Positions 41,285 through 49,475 of a DNA stretch of 64,000 bases are shown piece after piece (the stretch's first letter is position 1; the number at the start of each line of letters is the position of its first letter). Location of the stretch: the NCBI GenBank assembly GCA_937907455.1, contig CALESQ010000110.1, positions 1-64,000 on the forward strand, in the 5' to 3' direction. The notes under the pieces are model-generated. The model saw only the letters and a program-made list of their open reading frames with translations. It ran no database searches and was not told where the DNA came from. Source of the DNA: an uncultured Caldilineales bacterium. GTDB lineage: Bacteria; Chloroflexota; Anaerolineae; JAAEKA01. A program made the position numbers and the translations under genes.

Positions 41285-41626
41285 TTAGGCAAACACCTCG
41301 CCGATGATGTCCTTGATCTGCTTGGCAGTCTGGATGCTGGAGGTCGCCTTGACAACCTCGCCGTTGCGATAGTAGACCGTGAAGGGCAGCCCGCGGAAGG
41401 TGCTGCATTCAGGCAGGTTACGGATCACCGCGGCGTCGGGCGAGTCGAATTCCATGTCCATGAACTGGATGTCGGGGTACTTGTCGCGTAAAATTTCAAA
41501 GATCTCGTAAACCGGAATACACATTGGCCCCATACGACCACAACAAACGGCAACTTTTTCGTTTTCTTCGATAACCTGCTGCAGTTGTTCGCGGCTGGTG
41601 ACGTGTTCGAGGTTGGTATAAAGCAT
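41285..41626 (-). CDS. Atypical thioredoxin-fold protein
   Basis: 113-residue thioredoxin-fold protein. The active-site region is VAVCCGRMGPMCIPVYEIFE, with Cys28, Cys29 and Cys36 instead of the usual WCGPC, and the cis-Pro is Pro81 in RGLPFTVYYRNGE. A fourth Cys, Cys74, lies close to it in sequence. Strand and helix order is otherwise normal for thioredoxin. ATG 41626 has AGGAG upstream, and the gene is cotranscribed with trxB 14 bases later. Either a vicinal or a longer-range disulfide could serve in catalysis. Function is probably dithiol exchange with this reductase, inferred from the pairing. Confidence 0.85.
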   Translation of the reverse strand: MLYTNLEHVTSREQLQQVIEENEKVAVCCGRMGPMCIPVYEIFEILRDKYPDIQFMDMEFDSPDAAVIRNLPECSTFRGLPFTVYYRNGEVVKATSSIQTAKQIKDIIGEVFA

Positions 41627-41761
41627 TAAAATTCTCCTGAATGGGATTGAATGGCAGCGGCTATGGGCAGCGCTCACACGGTGACTGCCCGACCGTGCTG
41701 ATAGTTGGATGCAGGAAACCCCGATTTGTTTCATCCCCCTTGCAAGATACGATCAGCAAAG

Positions 41762-42616
41762 CTATTTGTCGGCCTGACGCGCCGCTTCCAGTCGTTCGTA
41801 GCGGTGCGCAAACTGGCTCATGGCAAAGTCTACAAAGTCATCCAGCACCAGGCCAAAGGGCACCACCTCGAACCGGGCGAACAACTCAGCAATTACGTTG
41901 ATGGCAGGAACCAACAGCGCGTTCATTTGCGTTTCCAGCGTAGCCCATTCCTGGGGATGCGCAGCTACCAGTCTGGATAGCAGATGCAAGCCATAGGCAA
42001 TGTGCCGCGACTCGTCTTGCTTCAGCAAGCCAATCCCTTGTTGCAGGCCCGGCATCAGGCTATTGCGCTGCAACATGGTGAAAAAGGCGTGATAGCCCGT
42101 CTCAGCCAGCACCCCTTCTACGATCATGTTATAGGTGACCGAGGCGCGAATCTGCGCGGCCGGGCTGGGATCGGCGCGCAGCGCCAGCAGCGCATCCGGC
42201 AGCGCTTCGGCAACGAGCAAACGGTAACTGTCGGTGTGATACTGCGCCAGATCAGCCGACGATGCCTTGCAGACCTCGTGCAGCACACGTTGAAAGAAAT
42301 CGGTGTGTTTGGCCTCCTCGAACAGGAATGTGGTGAGGTACAACTCCTCTTCAATGCGTCCCTCGCGCGCCATCACCTCGATCAGCGGTAACAAGTCCAG
42401 CGTTACGGCCTCCTCGCCGGCCACAAACAACGCCAGCAGGGTGTAGATCAGCTCTTTTTCCTCGTAGTTGAAAGTGGCCCAGTCTCGTTGATCTTGCACC
42501 AGGTCAATGTCGGATGGGTTCCAGATGCCCAGACGTTTGGCCTTCTCAAACAAGCGCATGGGAAACGAATCGCGATCCAACCCGCGGCTGGTGGTGGCAA
42601 ATGTAGTGTGAGACAC
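41762..42616 (-). CDS. R2-like ligand-binding oxidase (R2lox)
   Basis: 284-residue ferritin-like Mn/Fe protein. With the GTG at 42616 as residue 1 the metal ligands fall at Glu68 (GEEAVTLDLLP), Glu101 and His104 (FLFEEAKH), Glu167 (YNMIVEGVLAE), Glu202 and His205 (QDESRHIAYG), and the residues that cross-link in characterised R2lox proteins fall at Val71 and Tyr162. These are the same numbers as I recall for the Mycobacterium tuberculosis protein. AGGAGG lies six bases before the GTG. The radical-relay and C-terminal features of ribonucleotide-reductase R2 are missing, so it is not NrdB. The family holds a bound fatty acid and is thought to oxidise an unknown substrate. It is transcribed alone. 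Confidence 0.9.
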   Translation of the reverse strand: MSHTTFATTSRGLDRDSFPMRLFEKAKRLGIWNPSDIDLVQDQRDWATFNYEEKELIYTLLALFVAGEEAVTLDLLPLIEVMAREGRIEEELYLTTFLFEEAKHTDFFQRVLHEVCKASSADLAQYHTDSYRLLVAEALPDALLALRADPSPAAQIRASVTYNMIVEGVLAETGYHAFFTMLQRNSLMPGLQQGIGLLKQDESRHIAYGLHLLSRLVAAHPQEWATLETQMNALLVPAINVIAELFARFEVVPFGLVLDDFVDFAMSQFAHRYERLEAARQADK

Positions 42617-42769
42617 AAACAACCTCCTGATGTGTGACGCACACCGATTACAACTGGTGAGGCGCCTCTCATGCTGAGCGTCGCGGAAAGCACAGCAATT
42701 GCAGCACACGCGCTTGTAATAGGATCTAGCGGCGTGCTGGCTGCGGTTAAATATAAAAAATAACGCTGG

Positions 42770-43579
42770 CTACAAAAGGTGTGGTGGTAGCAGCACGCGG
42801 AAGGTGGTCAGCGGTGCGATCAATACAGAATGTGGCTGCTGCATTTCAGCACGGGAAAGCAGTTCTAGTCGTTCAAACAGGCTGAAGTAGGCCTGGCGGG
42901 CCTGCCCCGTAGTCATGGTGATCGGTTCGTGCCACACCGAATAGCTGCCCATTCGCCCGCTACGGTGATGATAAAAGCCATCCACAGGGTGGGTAAGGAT
43001 CAACTGCATGGCAGCGAAGGAGGCGAAACCTTCAACAGCCTGCACTGGCTGGCCGCTGTCTTCCAATTCGACTTCGGCGGCAGCCCAGCGTGAGCGCACG
43101 CGGTAGCTGTAGTGGCTATAGCGTCGTTCCGCTACATCATAATCACACTGCACGGTATAGGTTGCCGGATGCCAGGGAATGCCCCATAGCCCGCGTGCTA
43201 CATGCACCACCCACGAACCAAGCGTTGTGCCAAAGAACCAGACCGCATGTTGTTGTGTGTGCTTGTCGAAAACATACACACGATAGTTGGTCTGGCCGAA
43301 CTGCCATTTTAGCGCAGGTACAAGGTGGATGAAGTGAAAGTCCACGTCCAGGAAGGGTACGGCGCTCAACAAGGCCAGTTGTTGCCCGTTAATGGGAAAC
43401 TCAGGGATATCGAAACGTTCCGCCGGGATGTAGCGCCGCAGCCGCTCTGCGGGCAGCGCGTAGGTGATCAGGCTGAAGTGCGCCAGCCCCGATAGCACGT
43501 CCAGCCGGCCATCGCGGGGAGGCATCAGCCGCTGGTGCAGCAGGGCAGCATAGTGGGCATCACTGGCAGGCAGCGACAT
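42770..43579 (-). CDS. DUF2071 protein
   Basis: 269-residue soluble protein of the DUF2071 (YqjF-like) family. Landmarks are LSGLAHFSLITYALPAERLRRYIP, FLDVDFHF, QTNYRVYVFDKHTQQHAVWF, FGTTLGSWVVHVARGLWGIPW, and a late GRMGSYSVWHEPI. ATG 43579 has GGAGG upstream. It follows the methyltransferase gene by 14 bases in the same operon. The reaction is unknown; the fold is acetoacetate-decarboxylase-like according to family knowledge. Confidence 0.82.
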   Translation of the reverse strand: MSLPASDAHYAALLHQRLMPPRDGRLDVLSGLAHFSLITYALPAERLRRYIPAERFDIPEFPINGQQLALLSAVPFLDVDFHFIHLVPALKWQFGQTNYRVYVFDKHTQQHAVWFFGTTLGSWVVHVARGLWGIPWHPATYTVQCDYDVAERRYSHYSYRVRSRWAAAEVELEDSGQPVQAVEGFASFAAMQLILTHPVDGFYHHRSGRMGSYSVWHEPITMTTGQARQAYFSLFERLELLSRAEMQQPHSVLIAPLTTFRVLLPPHLL

Positions 43580-43593
43580 GGTGCAGACCTCCG

Positions 43594-44535
43594 TCAGTGC
43601 ATTTTCTCCAGCCGCACCACAGCCTGGTTGCCGAACTTTACCAGGTTGGTCAGCCATGACAAGGCGTTGATTGCCGCCAGAACCAGCGGTTGCAGCGCGG
43701 GAATGCGGCCAAACAACCGGCGATAGTAGTCGCCCGGCACAATCCACAGAGTGACGGCCTCCATGCCATAGCCGTAGCGCCGCGCCAGATTGTGTACGGT
43801 ACGCAGTTCCAGCCGACCCGGCTTCACACCGGAGTACTCGACGCGCTGTGCCATGCCGCGCCGTGCCATGCTGCGGATTAACCAGTTGTTGGCGGGTTCG
43901 TTAAGCACGATATGTTGATAGCCATTGTGCAGCATAGCCTCCAGCGCGGCGTGCATGTCCGCAGTGTGGTGCAGCGCGTTCACCACCACCACGGGCACGC
44001 TGTCCTCTCGCACCGGGCAGGCGTTCAGGTCAGAGGTGAACAGTCCCAGGCGCAGCGGATACGCCTGCAAGCGGTGCGGTGTTACCTGCAACGCACTCAG
44101 CGACAGGTCAGAGGCATATACGGTGTGCAGCGGGATGAATGACAGCAGATATTCGATATCACGTCCGCGGCCGCAGCCCAGCAAAAACAGCGTCTCGTGA
44201 GGAATGCGCTGCAACATGCGTGCCGTTTGCGCCATGCTGCCCCGACGGCTGCGTGAATAGTAACTGCGCCACATCCCCTGGCGTTCGCTTTGTATCTGAT
44301 GTTCGATCTCGCCGGGCAGCCAGACAAAGGTGTTACCGCTCAGCTCGCGTGCAGTTTCCGTGTCCAGCCGCGCCATGTCAACCATCTCTAAAACGCCCTC
44401 TGTGGTGATGGGATAGCGCAGCCCGCACTGCGTACAGCGTGCCGCGTCTGTTTTCTCCATCACCAGCGCCCCCGCAGGTGAGCAAGGGCAACGCAATAAG
44501 GCCAGATAGTCAGCCGGATGCAGTAAAGTACTCAT
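43594..44535 (-). CDS. SAM methyltransferase with N-terminal Trm112-like zinc region
   Basis: 313-residue protein. The N-terminus has a Cys-rich patch (LLRCPCSPAGALVMEKTDAA then RCTQCGLRYPIT) like the Trm112/YbaR zinc fold, directly followed by a class I methyltransferase: FLLGCGRGRDIEYLL is motif I, VYASDLSLSALQV motif II, and VVVVNALHHTADMHAALEAM motif IV. ATG 44535 lies six bases after a TATAGT box, which suggests a leaderless mRNA. It is cotranscribed with the DUF2071 gene. The substrate cannot be named; quinone- or lipid-modifying enzymes share this layout. Confidence 0.82.
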   Translation of the reverse strand: MSTLLHPADYLALLRCPCSPAGALVMEKTDAARCTQCGLRYPITTEGVLEMVDMARLDTETARELSGNTFVWLPGEIEHQIQSERQGMWRSYYSRSRRGSMAQTARMLQRIPHETLFLLGCGRGRDIEYLLSFIPLHTVYASDLSLSALQVTPHRLQAYPLRLGLFTSDLNACPVREDSVPVVVVNALHHTADMHAALEAMLHNGYQHIVLNEPANNWLIRSMARRGMAQRVEYSGVKPGRLELRTVHNLARRYGYGMEAVTLWIVPGDYYRRLFGRIPALQPLVLAAINALSWLTNLVKFGNQAVVRLEKMH

Positions 44536-44541
44536 GGGCGA

Positions 44542-44570
44542 ACTATACCGCAATGCCGCTTTTTTGCCAA
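44542..44570 (-). promoter_or_regulatory. Promoter of the methyltransferase gene, leaderless geometry
   Basis: On the minus strand TTGGCA (44565-44570), a 17-base spacer and TATAGT (44542-44547), then six bases and the ATG at 44535. It is divergent from the next promoter. Confidence 0.7.
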
Positions 44571-44593
44571 CCCGTGCCAGTCTGTTGCCGCTC

Positions 44594-44622
44594 TTGACAG
44601 CCCCGCTCCGCTCCGCTATACT
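44594..44622 (+). promoter_or_regulatory. Sigma70-type promoter of the DUF3224 gene
   Basis: TTGACA (44594-44599), a 17-base spacer and TATACT (44617-44622). The start would be about 50 bases before ATG 44679, which has an AAGGAG site. Confidence 0.75.
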
Positions 44623-44678
44623 TGCGGTGATCAGTGATCTAATCAGAACCCGCAATTTGTCATCGGCAAGGAGATTTC

Positions 44679-45095
44679 ATGCCTACTGCACAAGGTTCGT
44701 TTGAAGTAAAGTTAACCCCTCAAACCGCCAGCGCCGAGATGCAGGCCGCCAACCTGGGCCGCATGAGCATTGACAAGCACTTCCACGGCGATTTGGAGGC
44801 CGTCAGTCAGGGCGAAATGCTTTCCTGCATCACCGATGTGGATGGCTCGGCGGGCTATGTAGCCATTGAGCGTGTCACCGGCATGTTGCAGGGGCGCAGC
44901 GGCAGCTTTGCCTTGCAGCACAATGGCATCATGGCGCGCGGCGCAGCCAGGTTGATCATCGAGGTGGTACCTGATACCGGCAGCGATGAACTGGCTGGGT
45001 TGAGCGGTTCATTGACCATTGATATTCGTGAGGGCAGGCACTTCTATGCCTTGCACTATACCCTGCCCGGCGTGTTTGATCAAGCCGTAGGTTAG
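44679..45095 (+). CDS. DUF3224 protein
   Basis: 138-residue small beta-barrel protein of the DUF3224 family. Typical segments are MSIDKHFHGDLEAVSQGEML, GYVAIERVTGMLQGRSGSFA, LQHNGIMARG and LIIEVVPDTGSDELAGLSGS, then IDIREGRHFYALHYTLP. Members are allene-oxide-cyclase-barrel-like and have no known reaction. It has its own promoter and is followed by two small membrane-protein genes on the same strand. Confidence 0.88.
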   Translation: MPTAQGSFEVKLTPQTASAEMQAANLGRMSIDKHFHGDLEAVSQGEMLSCITDVDGSAGYVAIERVTGMLQGRSGSFALQHNGIMARGAARLIIEVVPDTGSDELAGLSGSLTIDIREGRHFYALHYTLPGVFDQAVG

Positions 45096-45121
45096 TTAGC
45101 GGTGAGCAGAGGAAGGAAATC

Positions 45122-45565
45122 ATGTCTACGAAAACTGTTTTTGGCGGAGCGATTGCTATTATTTTGCTCGGTCTCTACGTTTATTTGGTTACCGGTGCCA
45201 TTACCGCGGTGTATTGCACCCCACAACCCGATTGTCTGGCCCGCTTTACCGATCCTATGGCCGCGGCGTTGGCATTGATTGGCGGCCTGGTTTCGGCGTT
45301 GGTGATTGCCGAGCTAGCCATCACCAAGCCGGGTGAGCCGCCCCTGGCGCGCACGGTTGGCGCCAACAGCAGCAAAGCCAGGATATCTACTCTGACCGTC
45401 CTTACTTTCGGCTATCTGGGCGTGTGGACGTTAATCGGCCTGGTTGCCTTCATTGTCGGCCTCAATCATCCCAGTGTGTTGCAACCGCTGACCGACCTGG
45501 GAAATTCCTGGCTGGGGCTGGCCGTAGCTGCAGGCTATGCCTATTTCGGCCTTAGCCCGCAATAA
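45122..45565 (+). CDS. Small membrane protein, unknown
   Basis: 147 residues with four likely membrane segments (about 5-30, 45-68, 95-118, 128-145) and two Cys in the first external loop (YCTPQPDCLARF). No family is recognised. GAGGAAGGAAATC precedes the ATG. It is 26 bases after the DUF3224 gene and 13 before the next membrane protein, so the three are probably one transcript. Confidence 0.75.
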   Translation: MSTKTVFGGAIAIILLGLYVYLVTGAITAVYCTPQPDCLARFTDPMAAALALIGGLVSALVIAELAITKPGEPPLARTVGANSSKARISTLTVLTFGYLGVWTLIGLVAFIVGLNHPSVLQPLTDLGNSWLGLAVAAGYAYFGLSPQ

Positions 45566-45578
45566 AAGCAAGGGTTTT

Positions 45579-46052
45579 ATGCGACGTTCTACCCTTCAGG
45601 CTGGTTTGTTCGGTGGCGCTTTGGCCGTGCTGCTGGGCATTATCACCGTGTTGCCCTATGTGGGGCTGTGCCTGGCTATCCCGTTGTTTCCCGTGGTGTT
45701 TTTCCTCACCGGCATCGCTGTGGTGCGCATTGCGCCCCTGCCCCTGGAAGTGGGGCAGGCCGCAGCGTCTGGTGCTTCTGCCGGCGCGCTGGCGGGGGTC
45801 ATCGGCGGCATTGCTGCTATGTTCCTTGCGCCCATCCGTCTGGCCGTTGCCGGCGGTGCTGAACAGGCCGTGCGCATCCTGACACCGGGGCAAATCGAGG
45901 CGCTCACTGCACGCGGTCTCGACCCCGTGGCTGTGATGGATTTTGCTGGTGGTGTCGGCGCGGGTCTGTTGTGCTGCGGCCTACAGCTTTTCACCAGTGT
46001 ATTGCTGGCTGGTTTGGCGGCAGCGCTTTATGCCGCTTACCGGCGCGCCTGA
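45579..46052 (+). CDS. Small membrane protein, unknown
   Basis: 157 residues with three to four hydrophobic segments, including a Gly/Ala-rich pair (GQAAASGASAGALAGVIGGIAAM) like DUF5518-type proteins, and a C-terminal helix ending in AYRRA. ATG 45579 is preferred over the upstream in-frame start because CAAGGG precedes it. It lies 32 bases before the next lipoprotein gene. Function unknown. Confidence 0.7.
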   Translation: MRRSTLQAGLFGGALAVLLGIITVLPYVGLCLAIPLFPVVFFLTGIAVVRIAPLPLEVGQAAASGASAGALAGVIGGIAAMFLAPIRLAVAGGAEQAVRILTPGQIEALTARGLDPVAVMDFAGGVGAGLLCCGLQLFTSVLLAGLAAALYAAYRRA

Positions 46053-46084
46053 TGTTATTGCCGTATTGCAAGAGGAGCATCGCT

Positions 46085-46699
46085 ATGAAACCGTGGATTG
46101 TCGCAACGTGGATTGTCGCCGTCTTCGTGTTGGCCGCCTGTGGTGGCGCGCAGGCTACCCCCTATCCTGAACCAACCGCCTACCCCACCTATACGCCCTA
46201 CCCTGAGCCGACCGCCTACCCCACCTATACGCCTTATCCTGAGCCTGTATCAGCCCCGGATGACCTGGACGATCTGTTTTGCTCCTACGATTTTTGTATG
46301 GGCCATCCTTCCGGCGCATATCTTACCGACCTGGAAGCGCCCGACGAGTGGAATTTCTACGACATTGGCTCGTTGGTAGGTATCAGCACATCAGGTACAT
46401 GGATCGGCGTAGATTGGGAGCAGATCAGTCTTTCCAAGTGGCAACTGGATGAGCAGGTCGCCGATCTGGCTAACAGCATGGGCGAGGCTCAGGGCGAGGT
46501 TCATGCCGAGCAAGCTGGCGGCTTTGAGCTGGCTGTCGTATCCATCTACGACGCCGAAGATCCTGATCTGCCCTACGGCACAGCCGCCGCCTGGTACTGC
46601 GGCGATCGCGGCTTTCGTGCCGCAGTGTTCACCAAAAAGCAGTCACCGTCCGAGGTACTGCTGCTTGAATCTATCGAACGCTTCTTCTGCAGCGATTAG
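46085..46699 (+). CDS. Lipoprotein with PYPEPTAYPTYT repeats
   Basis: 204-residue lipoprotein. Signal peptide with lipobox Cys19 (VLAAC), then a spacer made of a tandem 12-residue unit PYPEPTAYPTYT (36-base repeat, about 2.3 copies), then a globular domain of roughly 150 residues with Cys residues in FCSYDFCMG and near the C-terminus (RFFCSD). The Pro/Tyr/Thr linker should lift the domain from the membrane. No known family. ATG 46085 was chosen because the signal peptide begins there. Confidence 0.78.
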   Translation: MKPWIVATWIVAVFVLAACGGAQATPYPEPTAYPTYTPYPEPTAYPTYTPYPEPVSAPDDLDDLFCSYDFCMGHPSGAYLTDLEAPDEWNFYDIGSLVGISTSGTWIGVDWEQISLSKWQLDEQVADLANSMGEAQGEVHAEQAGGFELAVVSIYDAEDPDLPYGTAAAWYCGDRGFRAAVFTKKQSPSEVLLLESIERFFCSD

Positions 46700-46742
46700 C
46701 GCCGATTGCTTCCTCCGGGATGCTGCGGCCGGCCCTGCGCGC

Positions 46743-46891
46743 TGCGGCCGGTCTCCCGACCGAGCCGCCGCGCTCTCCCGACCGGGCCGCAGATGCGTGC
46801 GCAAGCACAGCTGGCTCGGTCTGGAGACCGGCCAGAGCAAAAGGTTCCCAATCTCCCGACCGAGCCGCAGCGCCCTCCTGACCGGGCCGCC
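46743..46891. repeat. Dispersed element related to the 11.9-kb array
   Basis: Contains GGTCTGGAGACC (46818-46829), several ggtctcccgaccg words and GGTTCCCAATCTCC (46843-46856), which is the reverse complement of GGAGATTGGGAACC in the array. It abuts the stop codon of the zinc-ribbon gene and fills the convergent gap after the lipoprotein. Confidence 0.75.
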
Positions 46892-48385
46892 TTAGTCAAA
46901 CCACACACCGCAGTGGGGGCATTGGGCATCCGCGGCGTTCACCTCTTCGCCGCAGGAGGGGCAGTACAGGCCGATCTTCGCGCCGCAGCGGAAGCATTCC
47001 ACCGCATCCTCGTCCAGTGCGCCGCCACAATCGGGGCAGAGATACGCGCCACATGCCGCACACTCCCCTGCGCCCGTTTCTACCGGTTGACCGCACACTG
47101 GGCAGGCAAAGTCGGGGATAGCTGCGGCGGCAGCGCCGCAACGCGGGCATTCCGCCTCGTCATCAATCAACACCAGGGCACATTGACGGCACACACGCGT
47201 CGCACATTCGGGGCAAATCCCTGCGCCGCGCGGATAGCGCACACCGCATTCAGGGCACAGCACCGCCGGCAACACACCCGCCACATCCACCACCTGCGCC
47301 ACAGTGCGCCCCTTTAAGTGAAGCTGACGCCCGCAGCTTGTGCATTGCAGCGCCGCACCGTACACCGGCTGATCGCAGTCCGGGCAGATGCGCATAAATA
47401 AACGACTGCATTCCGGGCAGGCCGCGGCCGAGGCCAGCAGCTCGAAGCCGCAGTCAGGGCAGTGGAATTGCAGCGGCAGACCGCAATTTGTGCAGGTGTC
47501 ATTGTTTTCCGGCGCAATCTCACCGCAGCGCGGGCAAAACACCTGTCCGCAGGCTGCGCAAACGCCATCCAGCAGCATCACCTCGGTGCGGCAGTGAGGG
47601 CAAGCGCGGCGTTTTTCAGCATGAGGAACAGCCGGTGTGGGCTGGGATGGCTTTTCTGCCGCGTGGACGGCTCCCACCACCGTGGCTGCCGCCATCTGCA
47701 CCAGGGTAGGAGAGGTGTTCAGGGCAAACACGGCTGCATCCAACTGAGTGCCACACACCGTGCATTGCGTTTGTTCCGGCTCCACCGCGGCCGCGCACAT
47801 GGGGCAAACAAAGCCAAAGCTCGCGCCGCAGGCTGCACAGGCAACATCGTCTGTGGCCAGAGTCGCGCCGCACTGCGGGCATAGTTCTGCATTGCAATGA
47901 GTGCAGCGTTCTGCCCCCAGGTCGAACGCTTCGCCACAGGCCGGGCACATCAGCACAAACTGCGTGCCACAAGCCGGGCAGCTTTCGGCATCCACCGGCA
48001 GATCAGCACCGCAGCGCGGGCAGAACAGTTCGAACTTCGCGCCGCAGGCCGGGCATTGCGTTTCTTCGTCACCCAGGGCGGCGCCACATTCCGGGCACAA
48101 CGCTCCGGCACAGTAGGGGCATATATCGTCGCCCAAATCTACCTCTTTGCTGCAGTGCGGGCAGGGAAAAACAAAAGCCAGCCCGCATTGGCCGCATACC
48201 TCGGCCTCTGCCGTCACTGCCGCGCCGCAGCGCGGGCAGCCCAGCTCAAACTCTGTACCGCAGCCTGGGCAGACCGTGGCATGGTCGTCGAGCGCTACGC
48301 CGCATAGCGGGCACAGCGCTTGGCCGCATTGCGCACACAGATCGTCGCCTTCTTCCAGGTGAAAATTACAGGTAGGGCAATTCAT
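46892..48385 (-). CDS. Poly-zinc-ribbon protein (18 ribbons)
   Basis: 497-residue protein made almost only of CxxC knuckles. I count 36, arranged as 18 four-Cys zinc ribbons: nine in about residues 1-210, a linker of about 45 residues (ALNTSPTLVQMAAATVVG region, Pro/Ala-rich), then nine more to the end. The period is about 21-24 residues, with recurring CPACGAKFEL- and CPRCGADL-type units. Individual ribbons resemble the double-zinc-ribbon (DZR) family, but no enzymatic domain is attached. ATG 48385 overlaps the EamA stop (ATGA), so translation is coupled. It could bind nucleic acid or protein, or store zinc; none is shown. Confidence 0.88.
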   Translation of the reverse strand: MNCPTCNFHLEEGDDLCAQCGQALCPLCGVALDDHATVCPGCGTEFELGCPRCGAAVTAEAEVCGQCGLAFVFPCPHCSKEVDLGDDICPYCAGALCPECGAALGDEETQCPACGAKFELFCPRCGADLPVDAESCPACGTQFVLMCPACGEAFDLGAERCTHCNAELCPQCGATLATDDVACAACGASFGFVCPMCAAAVEPEQTQCTVCGTQLDAAVFALNTSPTLVQMAAATVVGAVHAAEKPSQPTPAVPHAEKRRACPHCRTEVMLLDGVCAACGQVFCPRCGEIAPENNDTCTNCGLPLQFHCPDCGFELLASAAACPECSRLFMRICPDCDQPVYGAALQCTSCGRQLHLKGRTVAQVVDVAGVLPAVLCPECGVRYPRGAGICPECATRVCRQCALVLIDDEAECPRCGAAAAAIPDFACPVCGQPVETGAGECAACGAYLCPDCGGALDEDAVECFRCGAKIGLYCPSCGEEVNAADAQCPHCGVWFD

Positions 48386-49266
48386 GGCACACCTCGATGT
48401 TTTGCAAAAGCCGGCGGATGTTCCGCCAGCCAGACACCGCTCAACAACAGCAGTCCACCCAGCCATTGTACCACACTCACCTGCTCGGCTAATAACCAGG
48501 CGGCCAGTGCAATGGTGATGAGGGGAATCAGGTAGATATACATGGCCGCGCGGTGAGTATCCAACCAGGTGATCGTCTCCCACCACCACAGATTAGCCAG
48601 CAAGCCAGAGCCGATGCCCAGAGCAATCACCGCGCCCATGCCTGGCAGAGTCCATGCGATAGGCGGTGGCGTGAGCAGGGCAACGGGCCAGAGCATCAGC
48701 GCACCCAGCAGAGACACAGCCCCGGTAATCACCAATGGCGAGTGGCGCAGGCGGCTGCCGGCAATGAAATAAAGCGCACCGGCCAGCGATGAGAGCGTCA
48801 CCAGCAGATCGCCTAACGCCGTGTCGCGGTCCAGTTCCAGTCGCAACCCCCCTGCGCTGACAATCCACGCTCCCAACAGTGCCAGCACAATGCCCAGCCA
48901 CATGCTCCACGGCATGGGACGGCGCAGCCATGTTGCCGCCAGCAGTGCAGTAAACAACGGCACCGTATTGGCCAGCAGCGCCGTATTGACCGCGCTGGTG
49001 CGCGCCTGGCCGGTGATTTGCAAGCCGTAGAGCAGTGTTACACCGAAGAAAGCCACCACAGCCAGCGCGCGCCCATCGTGGCGCAATGCTGCGCCCAGCG
49101 CGGGCAGTTCACCGTGGTATGCCAGCAGTGCCAGCGCGCACAGCGCGGTCAGGCTCCAGCGCGCGGCCACAATCCATGCCGGCGTCAGGCTGCGCAGTGC
49201 CACCGCGTTGAGAATGAAGCTGCCGGCCCATAGCAGCAGCACCGCAGCGAATTTCAGAACGCGCAT
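48382..49266 (-). CDS. EamA/DMT-family transporter
   Basis: 294-residue membrane protein with ten hydrophobic segments in two five-helix EamA halves. Landmarks are LLLWAGSFILNAVALRSLTP, RWSLTALCALALL, ITGQARTSAVNTALLANTVPLFTALLAA, and in the second half WWWETITWLDTHRAAMYIYLIPLIT then LLAEQVSVVQWLGG. The family exports or imports small metabolites such as amino acids; the substrate is unknown. ATG 49266 was chosen over a 24-residue upstream extension lacking family similarity. Its last four bases overlap the zinc-ribbon gene. Confidence 0.88.
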   Translation of the reverse strand: MRVLKFAAVLLLWAGSFILNAVALRSLTPAWIVAARWSLTALCALALLAYHGELPALGAALRHDGRALAVVAFFGVTLLYGLQITGQARTSAVNTALLANTVPLFTALLAATWLRRPMPWSMWLGIVLALLGAWIVSAGGLRLELDRDTALGDLLVTLSSLAGALYFIAGSRLRHSPLVITGAVSLLGALMLWPVALLTPPPIAWTLPGMGAVIALGIGSGLLANLWWWETITWLDTHRAAMYIYLIPLITIALAAWLLAEQVSVVQWLGGLLLLSGVWLAEHPPAFAKHRGVP

Positions 49267-49359
49267 GGCATCAATATCCAGTGTTCGGGGTAAGGAGGAA
49301 GCCGTAAAGAGCAGGAAGAAAAGTAAAGAGATGGTCACGAATAGCCGAAGCGACGCGGT

Positions 49360-49475
49360 CGAGATCGGGGCTATTTCGCAGGGACCGGCGGAGCAGAGAT
49401 CGGGACTGCTCCGCCGGATATCGGAGGCTATTCTGCAGGGACAGGACGGGTCAAAAGGTTCTTCCCGATTACCGC
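49360..49475. repeat. Dispersed hairpin-bearing element
   Basis: Contains CGCAGGGACCGG (49377-49388), shared with the array near 11.9 kb, and a perfect 12-base hairpin CCGGCGGAGCAG / CTGCTCCGCCGG (49385-49396 and 49406-49417) with a nine-base loop. It lies between pepT and the EamA gene and may terminate pepT transcription. Confidence 0.65.

Noticed and set aside
41762..42616. Ribonucleotide reductase beta subunit
   Set aside because: The ligand and Val71/Tyr162 pattern fits R2lox, and no alpha subunit gene is nearby.
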